Source of the DNA: an archaeon
GTDB lineage: Archaea > Asgardarchaeota > Hermodarchaeia > Hermodarchaeales > Hermodarchaeaceae
Assembly: GCA_016550425.1 (NCBI GenBank)
Contig: JABXGS010000004.1
Location: 1-53,258, forward strand
Direction of reading: 5' to 3'
DNA: 53,258 nt
In this document: positions 27,676 through 37,713 of the stretch, piece after piece
Layout: every line of letters starts with the position of its first letter
How positions within the stretch are numbered: the stretch's first letter is position 1
Program-made: the position numbers and the translations under genes
Notes under the pieces: generated by a model
What the model saw: the letters and a program-made list of their open reading frames with translations, nothing else
Database searches by the model: none
Told to the model about the DNA's origin: nothing

Positions 27676-29255
27676 AAACGGATCCCATATCTTTCGAGGT
27701 TCTTCGCAATGCGTTTATCTCAGTTGCCGAAGAAATGGGTGCCACTCTTGTTCGAACTGCATATTCACCGAACATCAAAGAGCGACGAGATTGCTCTGCG
27801 GCTGCCTTTGATGCAAAGGGGCAGATGATCAGCCAGGCTGAGCATATCCCTGTTCATTTAGGAGCCATGCCTGAATCGGTTAAAGCTGCATTAGAAGTTT
27901 TTCCGACCTCTGTCTGGAAAAAGGACGATATCATCATCCTCAATGATCCCTATGAGGGAGGAACACACCTTCCTGACATTACTATCATCTCTCCAGTTAT
28001 ATTCAATGAAACCATTGCAGGGTTTGTAGCAAATCGTGCGCACCATGCAGATGTTGGAGGATCAGCCCCCGGCTCCATGCCTGGAGCAGCAACCGAGATT
28101 TTTCAAGAAGGTTTACGAATCCCACCCACCAAACTCGTCGCGGAAGGAATCGTTAACAAGGGACTTTGGCGATTACTTCTCGCCAATGTCCGCACACCGC
28201 TTGAAAGAGAAGGGGATCTCCGAGCTCAAATTGCGGCTAATAAAACAGGCACCACCCGATTTGAATCAGTCCTAGCTAAATATTCCACATCCACTGTATC
28301 CACATTTTTTGACGAGTTTCATGCATATTCACGTCAACGGATGCTTCAACAACTTGGACAAATACCCAAGGGGGATTTTACATTCACTGATTACCTGGAT
28401 AACGATGGAATATCTGTAAAACCCGTTGAATTGAAAGTCAAAGTCTCAATCAAAGAGCGACAGATTATCTTCGATTTTACAGGAAGTAGCAAACAAACTC
28501 GAGGGAATGTCAATGCTCCGTTAGCCGTCACTTTGTCCTGTTCATATTATGTTCTTCGATGCGTAACAGATCCCACAATTCCGGTAAATGCGGGATGTTA
28601 CTCACCCTTGACAGTAATTGCCCCAGAGGGATCGGTTCTCAATCCGCTTCCTCCTGCCGCTGTATCTGCAGGTAACGTTGAAACTTCCCAGCGAATTGTG
28701 GATGTCTTATTGGGAGCGCTAAAGAATGCACTTCCTGACAAAATTCCAGCTGCAAGTCAGGGCACGATGAATAATCTGACAATTGGGGGAGTTATCCCTG
28801 GGACTACCCAAGCCTTCACCTTTTACGAGACGATTGGGGGAGGTCTGGGTGCTCGTCCTACCAAAGATGGAATTGATGGGATTCACAGCCATATGACTAA
28901 TACCGCGAATACGCCAATTGAAGCGCTGGAAAGCACCTATCCGCTTCGAGTTGAATGTTATCATCTGATTCCAAATAGCGGAGGGAAAGGACGATATCGA
29001 GGGGGATGGGGGATCCGACGGGATATCAAAATTCTTGTGGATAATGCAGTTGTTTCTGTACAGAGTGAACGGCGCCGTTTTGGAGCTTGGGGATTACAGG
29101 GAGGTCTTCCCGGACGCCTTGGAAAGAATCGCCACTGGCATAATGGAAAATGGAAGGAAATTCCAGGAAAAGTAACTTTAACGGTAGAAAAGGGGGATAT
29201 TATTAGCATCCAAACCCCTGGTGGGGGCGGATTTGGCCAAGCCCTCGAAGACTAA
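27672..29255 (+). CDS. hyuB: hydantoinase/5-oxoprolinase B subunit (HyuB-like)
   Basis: A 527-residue HyuB-family protein starting with the typical DPISFEVLRNAFISVAEEMG. The EHIPVHLGAMPESV, DPYEGGTHLPDI and NRAHHADVGG segments are present; the Asp/His residues in these probably bind metal. It forms the hydrolase complex with HyuA. A GGAGGG ribosome binding site sits inside the end of hyuA, and the start overlaps the hyuA stop by four bases. Its stop codon interlocks with the stop of the convergent LysE-type gene. Confidence 0.9.
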   Translation: MKTDPISFEVLRNAFISVAEEMGATLVRTAYSPNIKERRDCSAAAFDAKGQMISQAEHIPVHLGAMPESVKAALEVFPTSVWKKDDIIILNDPYEGGTHLPDITIISPVIFNETIAGFVANRAHHADVGGSAPGSMPGAATEIFQEGLRIPPTKLVAEGIVNKGLWRLLLANVRTPLEREGDLRAQIAANKTGTTRFESVLAKYSTSTVSTFFDEFHAYSRQRMLQQLGQIPKGDFTFTDYLDNDGISVKPVELKVKVSIKERQIIFDFTGSSKQTRGNVNAPLAVTLSCSYYVLRCVTDPTIPVNAGCYSPLTVIAPEGSVLNPLPPAAVSAGNVETSQRIVDVLLGALKNALPDKIPAASQGTMNNLTIGGVIPGTTQAFTFYETIGGGLGARPTKDGIDGIHSHMTNTANTPIEALESTYPLRVECYHLIPNSGGKGRYRGGWGIRRDIKILVDNAVVSVQSERRRFGAWGLQGGLPGRLGKNRHWHNGKWKEIPGKVTLTVEKGDIISIQTPGGGGFGQALED

Positions 29256-29905
29256 AGTAGGCTTACAAGGAGGTATGCATTATAGCAGAAGAGGATTCCA
29301 AAATAGATTAGAAGTAACCCAAAAAATGCGATGAGAACTTGGTATCCTTTCGAACCAATTAGATGTGATCCTCTTTGTGTTGCCCATGCAGTTCCTGTTA
29401 ACCATGCATAGTCGATCCAGACGTGGGACAAGAACATGATTAAGACACCCCCTAATGCGGCAAAGAGGAGTGCTGTGAGAACGATAGTAGCACCAACGGT
29501 AAACCACCAAACGATGAAGAAAGGATTGAGGGCAGAGAAGATCAAACCAATGAAGAATGGATGACGGGTTGGCTTTGATTTTGCTAAATCCTCTTGTTCA
29601 ATTTTTTCTGTTGATGCTAAGGCTTCTCGAATTTGTAAGACTCCGAAGAATAGTAGGACGATACCTCCGAGACTAGCGATGGTGAATTGAACGAATGGTA
29701 TGTAGATAACGAAACTTAAACCGAAGGCAATGAGAAGAATAACAGGCAACTCAACACAGGTATGTCCTAGTGAAAGCCAGATACCACCTTTCCATCCCCA
29801 ACGAGGAGCATTGGAAAGATTTGTGAATAGGAGTGGCCCAGGCGCGAGGGCCCCACTCAATGAGATGAGGATTACACCAAATAGAAAGAGAAGGAAAGGA
29901 GTCAC
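29252..29905 (-). CDS. LysE-family amino-acid/metabolite exporter
   Basis: A 217-residue protein with about six transmembrane helices and the LysE/RhtB signature GALAPGPLLFTNL near the N-terminus. Family members export amino acids or small metabolites driven by the proton gradient. Its stop codon overlaps that of hyuB, tail to tail. A role in exporting an amino acid made by the hydantoinase is possible, but rests only on adjacency. The start codon is GTG. Confidence 0.8.
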   Translation of the reverse strand: MTPFLLFLFGVILISLSGALAPGPLLFTNLSNAPRWGWKGGIWLSLGHTCVELPVILLIAFGLSFVIYIPFVQFTIASLGGIVLLFFGVLQIREALASTEKIEQEDLAKSKPTRHPFFIGLIFSALNPFFIVWWFTVGATIVLTALLFAALGGVLIMFLSHVWIDYAWLTGTAWATQRGSHLIGSKGYQVLIAFFGLLLIYFGILFCYNAYLLVSLL

Positions 29906-29956
29906 TAACTTACCTCGAAATTTAGAATTGAATACCCGATGAGATGATAGATGATT

Positions 29957-31270
29957 TTAGTCTAACGTATCCATTATTGCGATTGGTTCTTCATCATGAA
30001 TTATGTCTGGTTCTCCCTCTTTTTGCTCTGGTTCCCTGACCACAAATCCGAATAGAAAGATACCTAGTATGACAAGACCAGCTGAGAGGAAGAAAGTGTC
30101 AACAATAGCCTGAGTGGCTGCAGTCACGGTTGGGGCACCTAGATTCAGGTATCCATCCATTCGCCATGTGGCATAAACTCCACCAATCGCAGTGGGTGAT
30201 GTACCAAATGAGATTGTCCAGACAGCATTATACAAACCGAAGAGTTCACCACGTCGAGTTTCAGGAATCATATCAGCAGCTAGTGCATAACCAAGGGTGT
30301 GAATAGTGGGTCGTACGATGCCATTAGCTCCATTAACCACTAACATTCCGATCAGTGTGTTTACGAAGCCGTAGAAAATGGAAGTGATGGTCTGAATAAT
30401 TAGAGCCCCAATGATGACTGGTCTTCGACCAATTCGGTCACCAAGAATACCTGCAACTGGAGCTGCGATCAACCCAGCGGCTGAGTTAACATTACGGACA
30501 AGACTGATTTCGATGGAATTAAGATTGAGCCCAGCTCGGAGATAGATTGTGAACAGTGAGAGATAACAGACCCACCCCACCGTAATAAACGCCCAGACAC
30601 CAAGAAAAACGAGATAATTTTTGGGATATCGGTCCCGCCAACTTAGTTTCAAGCCTGATGACTGGGTTGGTTGTGAGAGTTCTTTAGAACCTAATGGATG
30701 CTGTACTTCAGGAACAGTTGCAACCAGTGTGACAACGCTACCAAACATGATTCCCGCGGCGATGGGGAAGACCCAAAAGAAACCAGCGCCTGGAAGTGGA
30801 AAATCATACAAGAATCCAATCACCGTTGCCCCAAAAATACGTCCGATGATACCCACCGCATTAATACGACCCATTAAAGTCGAACGTTCATGTATTTTGG
30901 TTAAATCAGCAAATAAGGCAGACCACCCAGTATTCGACATTGACCAGATTGCTTCGATGATGGTTAGTCCGATAATAATTGTCCAAACTGAAATATTCGT
31001 CCAAATGATAAGATAGCCAAGACCCGCACAGGTTTCCCCAATCACAATTAGTAATCTACGGCGTCGAATCCAATCACTTACCCGCCCCCAAACAAAAGCT
31101 TGCATTGCAGCGTTAGCAAGCATTGGTAACGTAATCACAAGCCCTAGTTGGATGAAATTCGCTCCAAGTATTTCTGCCATAAACAGGGTAAGGAAGGTGT
31201 AGAAAATTGCTCGCCGGGCATTTATCATAAATTCGAAGGACCCCATGCCCATTTGGATTCGGATCTGCAA
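29957..31270 (-). CDS. major facilitator superfamily transporter
   Basis: A 437-residue MFS protein with about 12 helices. The motif A copies are visible as GRVSDWIRRRRLL in the first half and GDRIGRRPVII in the second, at the expected cytosolic loops. A long charged cytosolic loop (around VPEVQHPLGSKELSQ) separates the two halves. The C-terminus is acidic (EGEPDIIHDEE). The substrate is unknown; drug or sugar efflux is typical of similar sequences. A TATA-like element lies at 31327-31340. Confidence 0.88.
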   Translation of the reverse strand: MQIRIQMGMGSFEFMINARRAIFYTFLTLFMAEILGANFIQLGLVITLPMLANAAMQAFVWGRVSDWIRRRRLLIVIGETCAGLGYLIIWTNISVWTIIIGLTIIEAIWSMSNTGWSALFADLTKIHERSTLMGRINAVGIIGRIFGATVIGFLYDFPLPGAGFFWVFPIAAGIMFGSVVTLVATVPEVQHPLGSKELSQPTQSSGLKLSWRDRYPKNYLVFLGVWAFITVGWVCYLSLFTIYLRAGLNLNSIEISLVRNVNSAAGLIAAPVAGILGDRIGRRPVIIGALIIQTITSIFYGFVNTLIGMLVVNGANGIVRPTIHTLGYALAADMIPETRRGELFGLYNAVWTISFGTSPTAIGGVYATWRMDGYLNLGAPTVTAATQAIVDTFFLSAGLVILGIFLFGFVVREPEQKEGEPDIIHDEEPIAIMDTLD

Positions 31271-31326
31271 GCGTGTATTCCCCTTCGATAGCTAGCGGAT
31301 AGAAGATGGAGAAAAAAGATATTCTA

Positions 31327-31340
31327 ATCCTTATACATGC
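31327..31340 (-). promoter_or_regulatory. TATA-like element of the MFS gene
   Basis: On the minus strand this reads GCATGTATAAGGAT, about 60 bases upstream of the MFS start and immediately after the 3-hydroxyacyl-CoA dehydrogenase gene. It suggests a separate transcript for the transporter. Confidence 0.4.
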
Positions 31341-31353
31341 TACTAGTAATTGA

Positions 31354-32559
31354 TTAGTATTTGAAGAATCCTTCTTTGGTCTTCATCCCTAGCTTACCAT
31401 CTTTTATCATTTCTTTAAGGAGTGGGTGAGGAGCATAGAAGTCGTCGTATTCTTTAGCAACGTATTCGAGTTTTTCAACGACAGCATCGATGCCCAGGGA
31501 GTCAGCGAGCTCAAGTGTTCCGACTGGTTGGTTAAAGCCTAGTTTCATAGTTTTGTCAATATCAGCTGGCGAAGCAACATCATCAGCAACCAATTCGGCT
31601 GCCCGATTTATGCCGATGACCACGACTAATTGTGGGTCGAACTTGTCTGCTAATTCTTGGGACCAAATCGTGGGACGCTGCCAGCGATTTCCAGGATGTT
31701 CGTAGAAGCCTTTCCCAGTTTTAGCGCCTAATTCGCCTTTCTGCATTTTCTCTTCAAGGCATTTGGCCATTTTCATTCCAGGAATCCGTGTGGTCATGAA
31801 CTTTAGCACATTATAGACCACATCAATGCCGACAAAGTCTAAGAGTCCAAAAGTGCCCATGGGAAGCCCCAACTTCATTGTGGTTGCAGAATCGATTTCC
31901 TCTGGTGTAAACTTGCCCATATCAATTAGCTGCCCGACAAAATTTAGTGGAAACATCTGAACGCCATTCGCGATAAAGCCAGGGACATCTTTGTTACACA
32001 TCACTGGCTCTTTGCCCATCTTCTCAGTCAAAGCATAGATGACTTTTGCTGCATCATCGGAAGTTTTCTCGCCTTTGATGATTTCAACAATATTCATCCG
32101 TACAACAGGTGAAAAGAAATGCATACCAACCACTTTTTCGGGGTGTTTGGTGGAGGCAGCGACATCTGTAATGGGAAGGGAACTGGTATTTGTAGCAAGA
32201 ATAGTGTGTTTGGGAGCCTTTGCGTCAATATCAGCAAATACTTCCTGTTTAAGTGAGAGAATTTCTGGAATGGCCTCCACAATAAGATCAGTTTCTTTAA
32301 TCGTCTCATCACGGTTCGTTGATACACTTATTCGCTTGAGGATAGCATCATGATCAGCTTGGGAGACTTTGCCTTTTTCGAGAAATTTACCAAGACTCCA
32401 TTTGATATTTGCCAGGCCTTTTTGGATAAATTCGTCTTTGATATCAACCATGGTTACTGGGTAACCAGCTTGGGCGAAGGATTGGGTGATGCCATGACCC
32501 ATAAGTCCTGCGCCAAGGACAGTAACATGCTTTACATCTTCAGCTTTCAACTTAATCAC
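31354..32559 (-). CDS. 3-hydroxyacyl-CoA dehydrogenase
   Basis: A 401-residue enzyme of fatty-acid or short-chain acyl-CoA metabolism that oxidises (3S)-hydroxyacyl-CoA with NAD. It has an N-terminal Rossmann domain with GAGLMGHG (16-23), the NTSS segment (124-127), catalytic His147 in MHFFSP and Glu159. A first helical C-terminal domain (about 190-300) and a second, shorter copy ending LGMKTKEGFFKY follow. This doubled C-terminal layout is common in archaeal enzymes. No enoyl-CoA hydratase domain is attached, and no other beta-oxidation gene lies in the window. Confidence 0.92.
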   Translation of the reverse strand: MIKLKAEDVKHVTVLGAGLMGHGITQSFAQAGYPVTMVDIKDEFIQKGLANIKWSLGKFLEKGKVSQADHDAILKRISVSTNRDETIKETDLIVEAIPEILSLKQEVFADIDAKAPKHTILATNTSSLPITDVAASTKHPEKVVGMHFFSPVVRMNIVEIIKGEKTSDDAAKVIYALTEKMGKEPVMCNKDVPGFIANGVQMFPLNFVGQLIDMGKFTPEEIDSATTMKLGLPMGTFGLLDFVGIDVVYNVLKFMTTRIPGMKMAKCLEEKMQKGELGAKTGKGFYEHPGNRWQRPTIWSQELADKFDPQLVVVIGINRAAELVADDVASPADIDKTMKLGFNQPVGTLELADSLGIDAVVEKLEYVAKEYDDFYAPHPLLKEMIKDGKLGMKTKEGFFKY

Positions 32560-32650
32560 CTTAAACGGATACTTAGGTTTACAGAATGATAAAGAGGTGG
32601 GTGTCGGATGTTCTTAAAGCTTGATATTGTTGGGCAGGCTTTCTATATGG

Positions 32651-35600
32651 TTAGGGAAGTAGCCCAAGGAGACTAAGTAAGAAGTTCCGAGTGGGCGGGA
32701 AGAGGAAGAGGATGAGTAGGACGATGAGAATGCCTAAAGTGCCATATACCAGTTTAACTTTGTTACGACCCCAGAAAGAGGAATGCAGTTTATGCATATG
32801 TTCAGTGCTATGTTTGAAGCGAGCGAACATCCACGGTAACTGATCAGCAAACTCTCCTACCGTTTTCCCTTCTTCAAAATAGGGAGCGATAGATTTGTGG
32901 ATTGGAGCTCCATCTTTCACTGTAAGTGGTTCGGGAGTATTCCAGTTGAACAGGAAATCAATGATGGGATTCACACCACTTACCTTAACCGCATTCTGAT
33001 ACCACAATTCACGCCAATGATAATCTGACGAAATCCATTCAATTTTTCCAGTACGGGCATTGACCCAGATGTCAGCCCGCTCCCAGTCGTCGTGGGGAAG
33101 CGGTAGAGTGATTTCAAGGGGCCAATACCAGACATAGCGATAAATCCAGTAGGCATCGGCTTCGAGCCAGGTGTTGATACCGTGGGCGAGGTTTTCGGGA
33201 TGTTCGGCAGCGTTAAAGTTTTGGGGAATCGGTACCCACTGTTTCCCATTCCAGTAGCGCGGTTCAGGATAGTAGATCCATTGGTCTTTGCCACGAACGC
33301 GGGTTTTGAAGTAAGGATTAAGCTCACGGCGAGTACTATAGAAGTAAAGACTAGCAGTGTGGATTTTAGGTGGTTTGCCAAAGTGTTTGGCGATAAAGTT
33401 GAATCGTCGGCTGAAGCTAACATGAGGTCGGGTCCAGAGCTCGATTTTTCGTGGATTGACGAGATTCCGGATAATGGTAGTTTCACCATCACCTGGAGGG
33501 GTGATGAGAAGGTCACAACGATCCTTGGCACGAGTCATGATACCAATTTCATGGGGGAAGGCCCTTTCTCGAAATCCTCGAATATACTTTGATTGCCCTC
33601 CACTACGATCATTTCCTTTCATTTCATATTGATTAGTGTGGTCTTCGCCCTGCCAGTCATCACGATAAAGCCCATGTTCATAACGTTGGCTCCAGTAGTC
33701 CCGGAATAAATGCGCTCTGGGAGGCTTGAATATCACTGGCCCGTCTTGTTTATTACGTGCCCAACTTGCACGTACAAGTTCGATAAATCCTAAACGTTGT
33801 CCGAGTGCAAATCCAGTGATTTTCAAAGGGGTTTGTGCATCAACATTAAGGGGGGTAAGAGCATACCGAATTTCTGATTCAAAAGAATCTGGGTATGAGG
33901 CGAGGTTTGCTTCCCGCTTCAGATCAGCGGTTAATCGACGGATGCCAAAGAGAGTAGAACTAGCTGCTCTAAATGTGAAAAGGGCTTCTACCCATTCACT
34001 CCGCCCGTCTTCAAATTCAACATAGTAGTCAGTTATGAGCAGGCGAGGATCCCATGTTTTAGGATCAAGGAAGATGTCGAGGCGATGATTTGTCCACCCC
34101 TGCCGATAGTTGGCCCCAGGGGCAGGATTCTGCTCACCTGGTTCGAAACATACCCAAAGGCGATAAACAAAATATTCCCCATCATATTTGGCATCCCCGA
34201 TGAAGACGGTGCCATAGAAAAGTTCCTGAAAGTTTACCCCATTTCGAAGCCGAGGCATTGCGAGTTCGTCTGCCGTTAGTATACGGGGAGGTGTTTTGAT
34301 GTGGAGAAATTCATATTCACCGCCGATTTTTTCGGGTATCGGCATTTCGAGTGTGATGTTACTTTCGACTAAGTAGTTATTTCCTGATTGAAGCTCGCGT
34401 TTACCTTTGTAGCGAAGTCTAAACTTGTACGGAACCTGTTGGAGGTATTGAGTAAGTTCAACAGCATCAGAGCCCAAAGTTATTGTTGGAGTGAGGTTTT
34501 GGGGGTTTACATAAACTTTACTTTCATATTCAGGCGCAAACCGAGGGACATACATCGGAAGATGGGCTCCTTTCTCAAAGGTAATTCCAAAGGTTTCTTC
34601 CCATCTATCGCCAATATTCTCAGCCCAGTTTGTTTCCGCTTTAAGGATTTTCGGACGACTAGCGATCTTAAAGAATAAGGTTTGAATGCCGAGAAGGTCA
34701 TCTGTTCCATGACGATAGATTCCAAAACTTACGGGAAATACTTGACCTGGTAGAATATTACCTTCGCGAGCGGACTTTGTAAAGACGGTGAAAAATGCAG
34801 CTTGTTTTAATTCATCTATGGTTAAAATGGGTGTTTCGGGGCCAGCAGGTTCTTCAGTGACACCCTTAAGCGTACCCAGCGCCAATCCACTGTAGTCTCC
34901 TGTCCACATTACTCCTAGCCAGGGTTGTTCACCTGAAATCTGCTCAGAAGGAGAATCAGACTCTAGGTCAGGAGTGACTGCACTATCGAGTGCGACAGGA
35001 ATCGGACGAGGTGGACCAAAGGCATCAGCTGGTTTTCTATAATAGACTGTGTCAGAAATCTCAAAAGCATCATCATCTGATCCGATGTAGAAGTTTTTCA
35101 TTGTAACCTGTGATGAATCCCTAGAGGCTTTCCATGGTTGGGTGCTACTTGGAGAAATATGAGGAAGAACGCCCATGGGGCGAACGCTCAGATTTGCAGC
35201 TTCTTTTGCTGAAACATTAAGAACAGCAAGTTTGACTGGAGTCTCAGCTTCAAAATAGATCGTTGTTTCGGTTCTGAAATCGGGGTAAATTCCGATTGCG
35301 AAATCGCCATTAAGGAATTCTTTGAGTTCATCTCGTAGGAAGCGCAGTTTTTCTAAAGAGGTGTTGGGAATACCAAGGGGGTAAGCGATTTTGAGGGATT
35401 CACGTGTATATTCGAGGGCACGAAGAAATACATCTAATGTCCAATTTTCTAGTCCAACATGGGTTTGAAGGAATCCAACAATGTTAAGAATGTCTGTCAC
35501 GGTATCTGATGTTTTGCGACGAATAGAGTATAATCCAACTAGTTCATCGCAGACATTCAGAACTTCTTGTAATCGTTCTTCAGTTGGTCGTGCGCCACCT

Positions 35601-37510
35601 CCCTCATCAGAGCTAATGGTAGTTACGAGTTCTTTTAGCCATACTTCTAGGCAGGAAATCGCTTCATGATGCCGATTTAACAATTCGTAAGCATTTTTAG
35701 CACTAAATAGGGCGCGTCCACCATCCTCAGTATTGCCTTCTTCCAGATTTGCCAGTCCAGCTAGCCAGCTGCTATAAGCGGCTCTTCGCCGAATATCGTC
35801 TGGATCACGATAGGGCATCCAAGATTCCTTTGTTTCATCATAGACACTTTCTTCGAAACCACGTTGAAGTCGATAGGCTTGAGAGAATAACTCTGCGGCA
35901 GTAGTAAAGTCTCGAGATGGTGCTGCTCCCCAAAATGGCATGGCATCCACTTCATCCCCTTCATCTTCGGTAGCCCCTGAAGTTCCGGGGGAAAGGATTG
36001 TTTCTGTTTCCGCCTCAAGATAACTGAGATCTTGTCGAAGTTGCCCTTGACAGAGTTTACAGATAGCGGCAACCCAATAAAGATCCAAGCTTTTGAACAA
36101 ATCGACGACATCATCGAATTCAACTTCTGCATCGATTAGTAAATCAAATAATTCATCCTGATCTGAAACCGCAACGAGGTCGAGAATTCTTTGACGAAGT
36201 TCTTCTTTGGATCCAATATCTAAGACATCACTTACAATTCCTACTCGGTAGAGATCAGCAATGAGTTTCAAGCAGATAACGTATAAACCCCGGGCTGAAC
36301 CTTCACAAAGCCAGCGATAGACCATTGCTAGGTCAATGAGTGGTTGATCTTGGCGTTGTTGTGCTTGAACAAGGATCGTCCCTGCTTGCGTGGCCAATTC
36401 TTCAAAAGCCTTTGAGCCCTGATATCCTCGTTTAACCATCTCGAAAATCGCGATGAGCCCTTTCACCGCTTTTGCTGAATCCTCCACGACCGCTACCCGT
36501 TGGTATCCCAGTCGTTCCATCAAGGTGAGAACGAAATCCGCAGCAAACTTTGTAAGATGAAGACTGTGTTCTTTGGCTTCTTCAACTGTGAATCCTTCGA
36601 AGTCGCGTGTAATGCGTAAATAAGCAAAAGCCCCTTCCATATAACTGGCAACAAAGCGCTGAATAGAAGGTTCCGATTTAGTCAGTTCTTCTTTTCCAAT
36701 CTGTTCAAAGAATTCCGCAAGTGCTCGAAATCGATTAAGCGTTGTATCATCGTCTGGTGGAGTAATAAGAGCTAACGCCTCGGCTTCATTCCAGAGATAT
36801 ACAGCAGCAATAGGAATATTCACATCAGGGTCCTTCTGTCGGTTTGATACCGCTGTCATAGCAGTTTTCCGGAAGAAGCCCACAGCCTCTCTTAGTATGG
36901 CGATATCGTCAGTAGAAAGATCCTCAGACACGCTATTCAGCAATTTCTGAATTGCTCGGCCAATTATCAACACGTTCGCCGAATCGTCAAGGTGCTCATA
37001 ACACCGGTATTCGCGAATTATTGCCGGAATAGCAGTCAAAGGAGCAGCAGCTGTTTTTCGAGCCTGAACTACAGTACTGAAACTTTTAGCAGCACGTCGC
37101 CATTCGCGTGCAATGCCAAACATTGTTCCTGCAGTGTCCAATGCCTGCAACGCTTGGCCATGAATCACGCTGAGGGCTTTCTCAGCTGCTTCAGCCCGTT
37201 CTTCATCGGAACGGTATACATAATCATCATAATGAATCTGGTCTGCAAAATATTGTTCTAGCTCTCGCCAACGCTGGGCAATTGTGTCATAGTCACGAGC
37301 AATCGACCGGGCAACCTCAATTTCAAGCTGCGGAACTTCCGACGCCGATTCAATTCGTTGAAGCAATTCAGAAATTTGTTCCAAGATATCCAGAAGGCCT
37401 TGTCCTTTTGCTTTAGTAAGATGTTTAGCAATTTCTTGAAGGTCATCTCGTGCAGTTTGGAAAAGTGCATTATACGCTTTCACTAAAGTATCATGATCTG
37501 ATGATGCCAT
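32651..37510 (-). CDS. giant tail-anchored protein with helical solenoid and beta domains
   Basis: A 1619-residue protein that I do not recognise. There is no signal peptide. Residues 1 to about 735 are predominantly helical with a repeating amphipathic pattern, like a TPR or other alpha-solenoid, broken by an acidic linker (around TEDEGDEVDAM). Residues from about 745 to 1580 are rich in strands and aromatic residues, suggesting several beta domains. The last 35 residues hold one transmembrane helix (LVYGTLGILIVLLILFLF) and a short hydrophobic end, so the bulk should face the cytosol. It lies downstream of two genes on the same strand but behind a terminator-like hairpin at 37680-37713. A scaffold or membrane-organising role is speculation. 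Confidence 0.85.
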   Translation of the reverse strand: MASSDHDTLVKAYNALFQTARDDLQEIAKHLTKAKGQGLLDILEQISELLQRIESASEVPQLEIEVARSIARDYDTIAQRWRELEQYFADQIHYDDYVYRSDEERAEAAEKALSVIHGQALQALDTAGTMFGIAREWRRAAKSFSTVVQARKTAAAPLTAIPAIIREYRCYEHLDDSANVLIIGRAIQKLLNSVSEDLSTDDIAILREAVGFFRKTAMTAVSNRQKDPDVNIPIAAVYLWNEAEALALITPPDDDTTLNRFRALAEFFEQIGKEELTKSEPSIQRFVASYMEGAFAYLRITRDFEGFTVEEAKEHSLHLTKFAADFVLTLMERLGYQRVAVVEDSAKAVKGLIAIFEMVKRGYQGSKAFEELATQAGTILVQAQQRQDQPLIDLAMVYRWLCEGSARGLYVICLKLIADLYRVGIVSDVLDIGSKEELRQRILDLVAVSDQDELFDLLIDAEVEFDDVVDLFKSLDLYWVAAICKLCQGQLRQDLSYLEAETETILSPGTSGATEDEGDEVDAMPFWGAAPSRDFTTAAELFSQAYRLQRGFEESVYDETKESWMPYRDPDDIRRRAAYSSWLAGLANLEEGNTEDGGRALFSAKNAYELLNRHHEAISCLEVWLKELVTTISSDEGGGARPTEERLQEVLNVCDELVGLYSIRRKTSDTVTDILNIVGFLQTHVGLENWTLDVFLRALEYTRESLKIAYPLGIPNTSLEKLRFLRDELKEFLNGDFAIGIYPDFRTETTIYFEAETPVKLAVLNVSAKEAANLSVRPMGVLPHISPSSTQPWKASRDSSQVTMKNFYIGSDDDAFEISDTVYYRKPADAFGPPRPIPVALDSAVTPDLESDSPSEQISGEQPWLGVMWTGDYSGLALGTLKGVTEEPAGPETPILTIDELKQAAFFTVFTKSAREGNILPGQVFPVSFGIYRHGTDDLLGIQTLFFKIASRPKILKAETNWAENIGDRWEETFGITFEKGAHLPMYVPRFAPEYESKVYVNPQNLTPTITLGSDAVELTQYLQQVPYKFRLRYKGKRELQSGNNYLVESNITLEMPIPEKIGGEYEFLHIKTPPRILTADELAMPRLRNGVNFQELFYGTVFIGDAKYDGEYFVYRLWVCFEPGEQNPAPGANYRQGWTNHRLDIFLDPKTWDPRLLITDYYVEFEDGRSEWVEALFTFRAASSTLFGIRRLTADLKREANLASYPDSFESEIRYALTPLNVDAQTPLKITGFALGQRLGFIELVRASWARNKQDGPVIFKPPRAHLFRDYWSQRYEHGLYRDDWQGEDHTNQYEMKGNDRSGGQSKYIRGFRERAFPHEIGIMTRAKDRCDLLITPPGDGETTIIRNLVNPRKIELWTRPHVSFSRRFNFIAKHFGKPPKIHTASLYFYSTRRELNPYFKTRVRGKDQWIYYPEPRYWNGKQWVPIPQNFNAAEHPENLAHGINTWLEADAYWIYRYVWYWPLEITLPLPHDDWERADIWVNARTGKIEWISSDYHWRELWYQNAVKVSGVNPIIDFLFNWNTPEPLTVKDGAPIHKSIAPYFEEGKTVGEFADQLPWMFARFKHSTEHMHKLHSSFWGRNKVKLVYGTLGILIVLLILFLFPPTRNFLLSLLGLLP

Positions 37511-37679
37511 GATGCAATACTCCTTTAGGCCCGACTCGTCACCGTCTTCGGAGATGAAGCACAGACGAAATTCATCTGTTCATGGATGTTTCTCCTCAAA
37601 AGCTCTTCCACTGACTCACAGTTGGACTCGGATATTGCTCTAAAAAAACTACTAAAATTTAAAAAGTGGGAAGAGAGGC

Positions 37680-37713
37680 CCGCTTCGGACCTACCTATGA
37701 TTAACCGAAGCGG
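37680..37713 (-). terminator. inverted repeat spanning the stop codon of the 212-aa gene
   Basis: Perfect 9-bp arms (CCGCTTCGG at 37680-37688 and its complement at 37705-37713) flank a 16-base loop containing the stop codon. On the minus strand the hairpin is followed by a pyrimidine-rich stretch with runs of T (about 37650-37670). It may terminate or attenuate transcription before the giant tail-anchored gene. Confidence 0.45.

Noticed and set aside
32980..33531. 183-residue minus-strand ORF in another frame of the giant tail-anchored gene, and a 136-residue ORF on the opposite strand
   Set aside because: Both are inside a coherent 1619-residue frame and have Ser/Pro-rich, unstructured compositions typical of shadow frames.
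37511..37700. 190-base gap examined for a tRNA or small RNA
   Set aside because: No cloverleaf, T-loop or A/B box pattern was found; only the 9-bp inverted repeat at its edge stands out.
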